In this document: piece by piece, positions 63,444 through 64,000 of the stretch
Layout: each line of letters opens with the position of its first letter
Numbering within the stretch: position 1 is the first letter of the stretch
Source of the DNA: Clostridiaceae bacterium
GTDB lineage: Bacteria; Bacillota; Clostridia; DSM-8532
Direction of reading: 5' to 3'
Length of the DNA: 64,000 nucleotides
NCBI GenBank assembly: GCA_012719545.1
Contig: JAAYAD010000057.1
Coordinates: 22,448 to 86,447 of the forward strand
Position numbers and translations under genes: made by a program
The notes under the pieces: model-generated
What the model was told of the DNA's origin: nothing
The model's input: only the letters and a program-made list of their open reading frames with translations
Databases searched by the model: none

Positions 63444-64000
63444 GTTTTTATACTACCTATAAGGAATTGAAACAATCATATAGCATAAAAAAATAAAATA
63501 TTAATATAAGTTTTTAGACTACCTATAAGGAATTGAAACGTGGGATGACTATATATACTTGATTGAACTAATTACCGTTTTTAGACTACCTATAAGGAAT
63601 TGAAACATCATTTTCATATTTTCTTACCTCCTATATAGTTATAGTTTTTAGACTACCTATAAGGAATTGAAACCTCAAACTCCGTCTAGCACAGGACCGA
63701 AAGTGCGGGTTTTTAGACTACCTATAAGGAATTGAAACATTCATACTAATCCACTATGTTTTACACCTAATCGTTTTTAGACTACCTATAAGGAATTGAA
63801 ACTTAGATTTCATATTTGTCCACGAATAAACATTACGTGTTTTTAGACTACCTATAAGGAATTGAAACATTACTATATCGCCGTAAATTCTTTGTAAGTC
63901 TGCTGTTTTTAGACTACCTATAAGGAATTGAAACAAACATTTAAAGGCGGTGTAATAGTTCTTTCATAATGTTTTTAGACTACCTATAAGGAATTGAAAA
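63444..64000 (+). CRISPR. CRISPR array, nine repeats visible, open at right edge
   Basis: A 30-base repeat starting GTTTTTAGACTACC and ending GGAATTGAAAC occurs at 63444, 63510, 63577, 63644, 63709, 63773, 63839, 63905 and 63971. The eight spacers are 36, 37, 37, 35, 34, 36, 36 and 36 bases and unrelated to each other. The first repeat differs at position 8 (T for G); the last visible repeat ends in A instead of C. The ATTGAAAC end is the usual crRNA 5' handle of clostridial type I-B and some type III systems and sets transcription to the plus strand. No cas genes are in the window. Confidence 0.97.

Noticed and set aside
63754..63936. Minus-strand open frame with repeated FQFLIGSLKT
   Set aside because: It is the translation of CRISPR repeats, not a gene.

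Overview
The window looks like chromosomal DNA of an anaerobic, endospore-forming Firmicute of class Clostridia. The signs are low-to-moderate GC, strong AGGAGG ribosome-binding sites, TTGACA/TATAAT-type promoters, spoIVA and CotF-like coat genes, a Pta-AckA acetate route, a short EF-Ts, and a CRISPR repeat ending in ATTGAAAC like those of thermophilic and cellulolytic clostridia. No genus can be fixed from the sequence alone. I see no insertion sequence, prophage or rRNA; the only tRNA is a tRNA-Leu at the right end.

Layout, left half. 1-789 is the 3' part of a Dam-type adenine methylase. 947-3848 (minus) is an iron/cobalamin-type ABC importer preceded by a structured, attenuator-like leader. 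Divergent from it are larC (nickel-pincer cofactor) and a cyclase-family hydrolase. 6445-17178 is a large sugar operon: an RbsB/RbsA/RbsC-type importer, a membrane-anchored second sugar-binding protein, a NarL-type histidine kinase and response regulator, a second anchored solute-binding protein, then a PfkB kinase, a class II aldolase and a D-lyxose-isomerase-like cupin. It reads as sense, import, isomerise, phosphorylate and cleave. 17552-20200 holds three poorly characterised genes. 20298-23282 holds a DUF255 protein, a YqeG-type HAD phosphatase and a ComFB-like protein. 23562-26377 is rpsB-tsf-pyrH-frr, followed by an MFS transporter. About 950 bases of very AT-rich non-coding DNA then lead to a Xer-type recombinase.

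Layout, right half (mostly minus strand). There is an M18 aminopeptidase with two AT-hook motifs, spoIVA, two divergent coat-protein genes, a GntR/UTRA regulator and purB. Next comes an unusual aconitase-X (two subunits) plus Old-Yellow-Enzyme/dienoyl-CoA-reductase cluster, divergent from a TetR regulator with a clear palindromic operator. An aminotransferase and a D,D-carboxypeptidase follow. The compact aromatic operon is aroF-aroB-aroA-aroC-(chorismate mutase::aroE)-aroK, with lysC upstream. After it come pta-ackA, an acyl-CoA synthetase and a MoxR/DUF58/transglutaminase operon. On the plus strand, a MscS channel and tRNA-Leu(CAG) precede a CRISPR array that runs off the right edge; no cas genes are in view.

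Most interesting items: the three-way-junction plus antiterminator/terminator leader before the ABC importer; the sugar operon with two anchored binding proteins around a two-component system; the AcnX/OYE/TetR cluster; the AT-hook aminopeptidase; the AT-rich gap before the recombinase; and the CRISPR array, which has an odd first repeat and one spacer that looks like a ribosome-binding-site/start-codon junction. Family names come from motif recognition and were not confirmed by any search.
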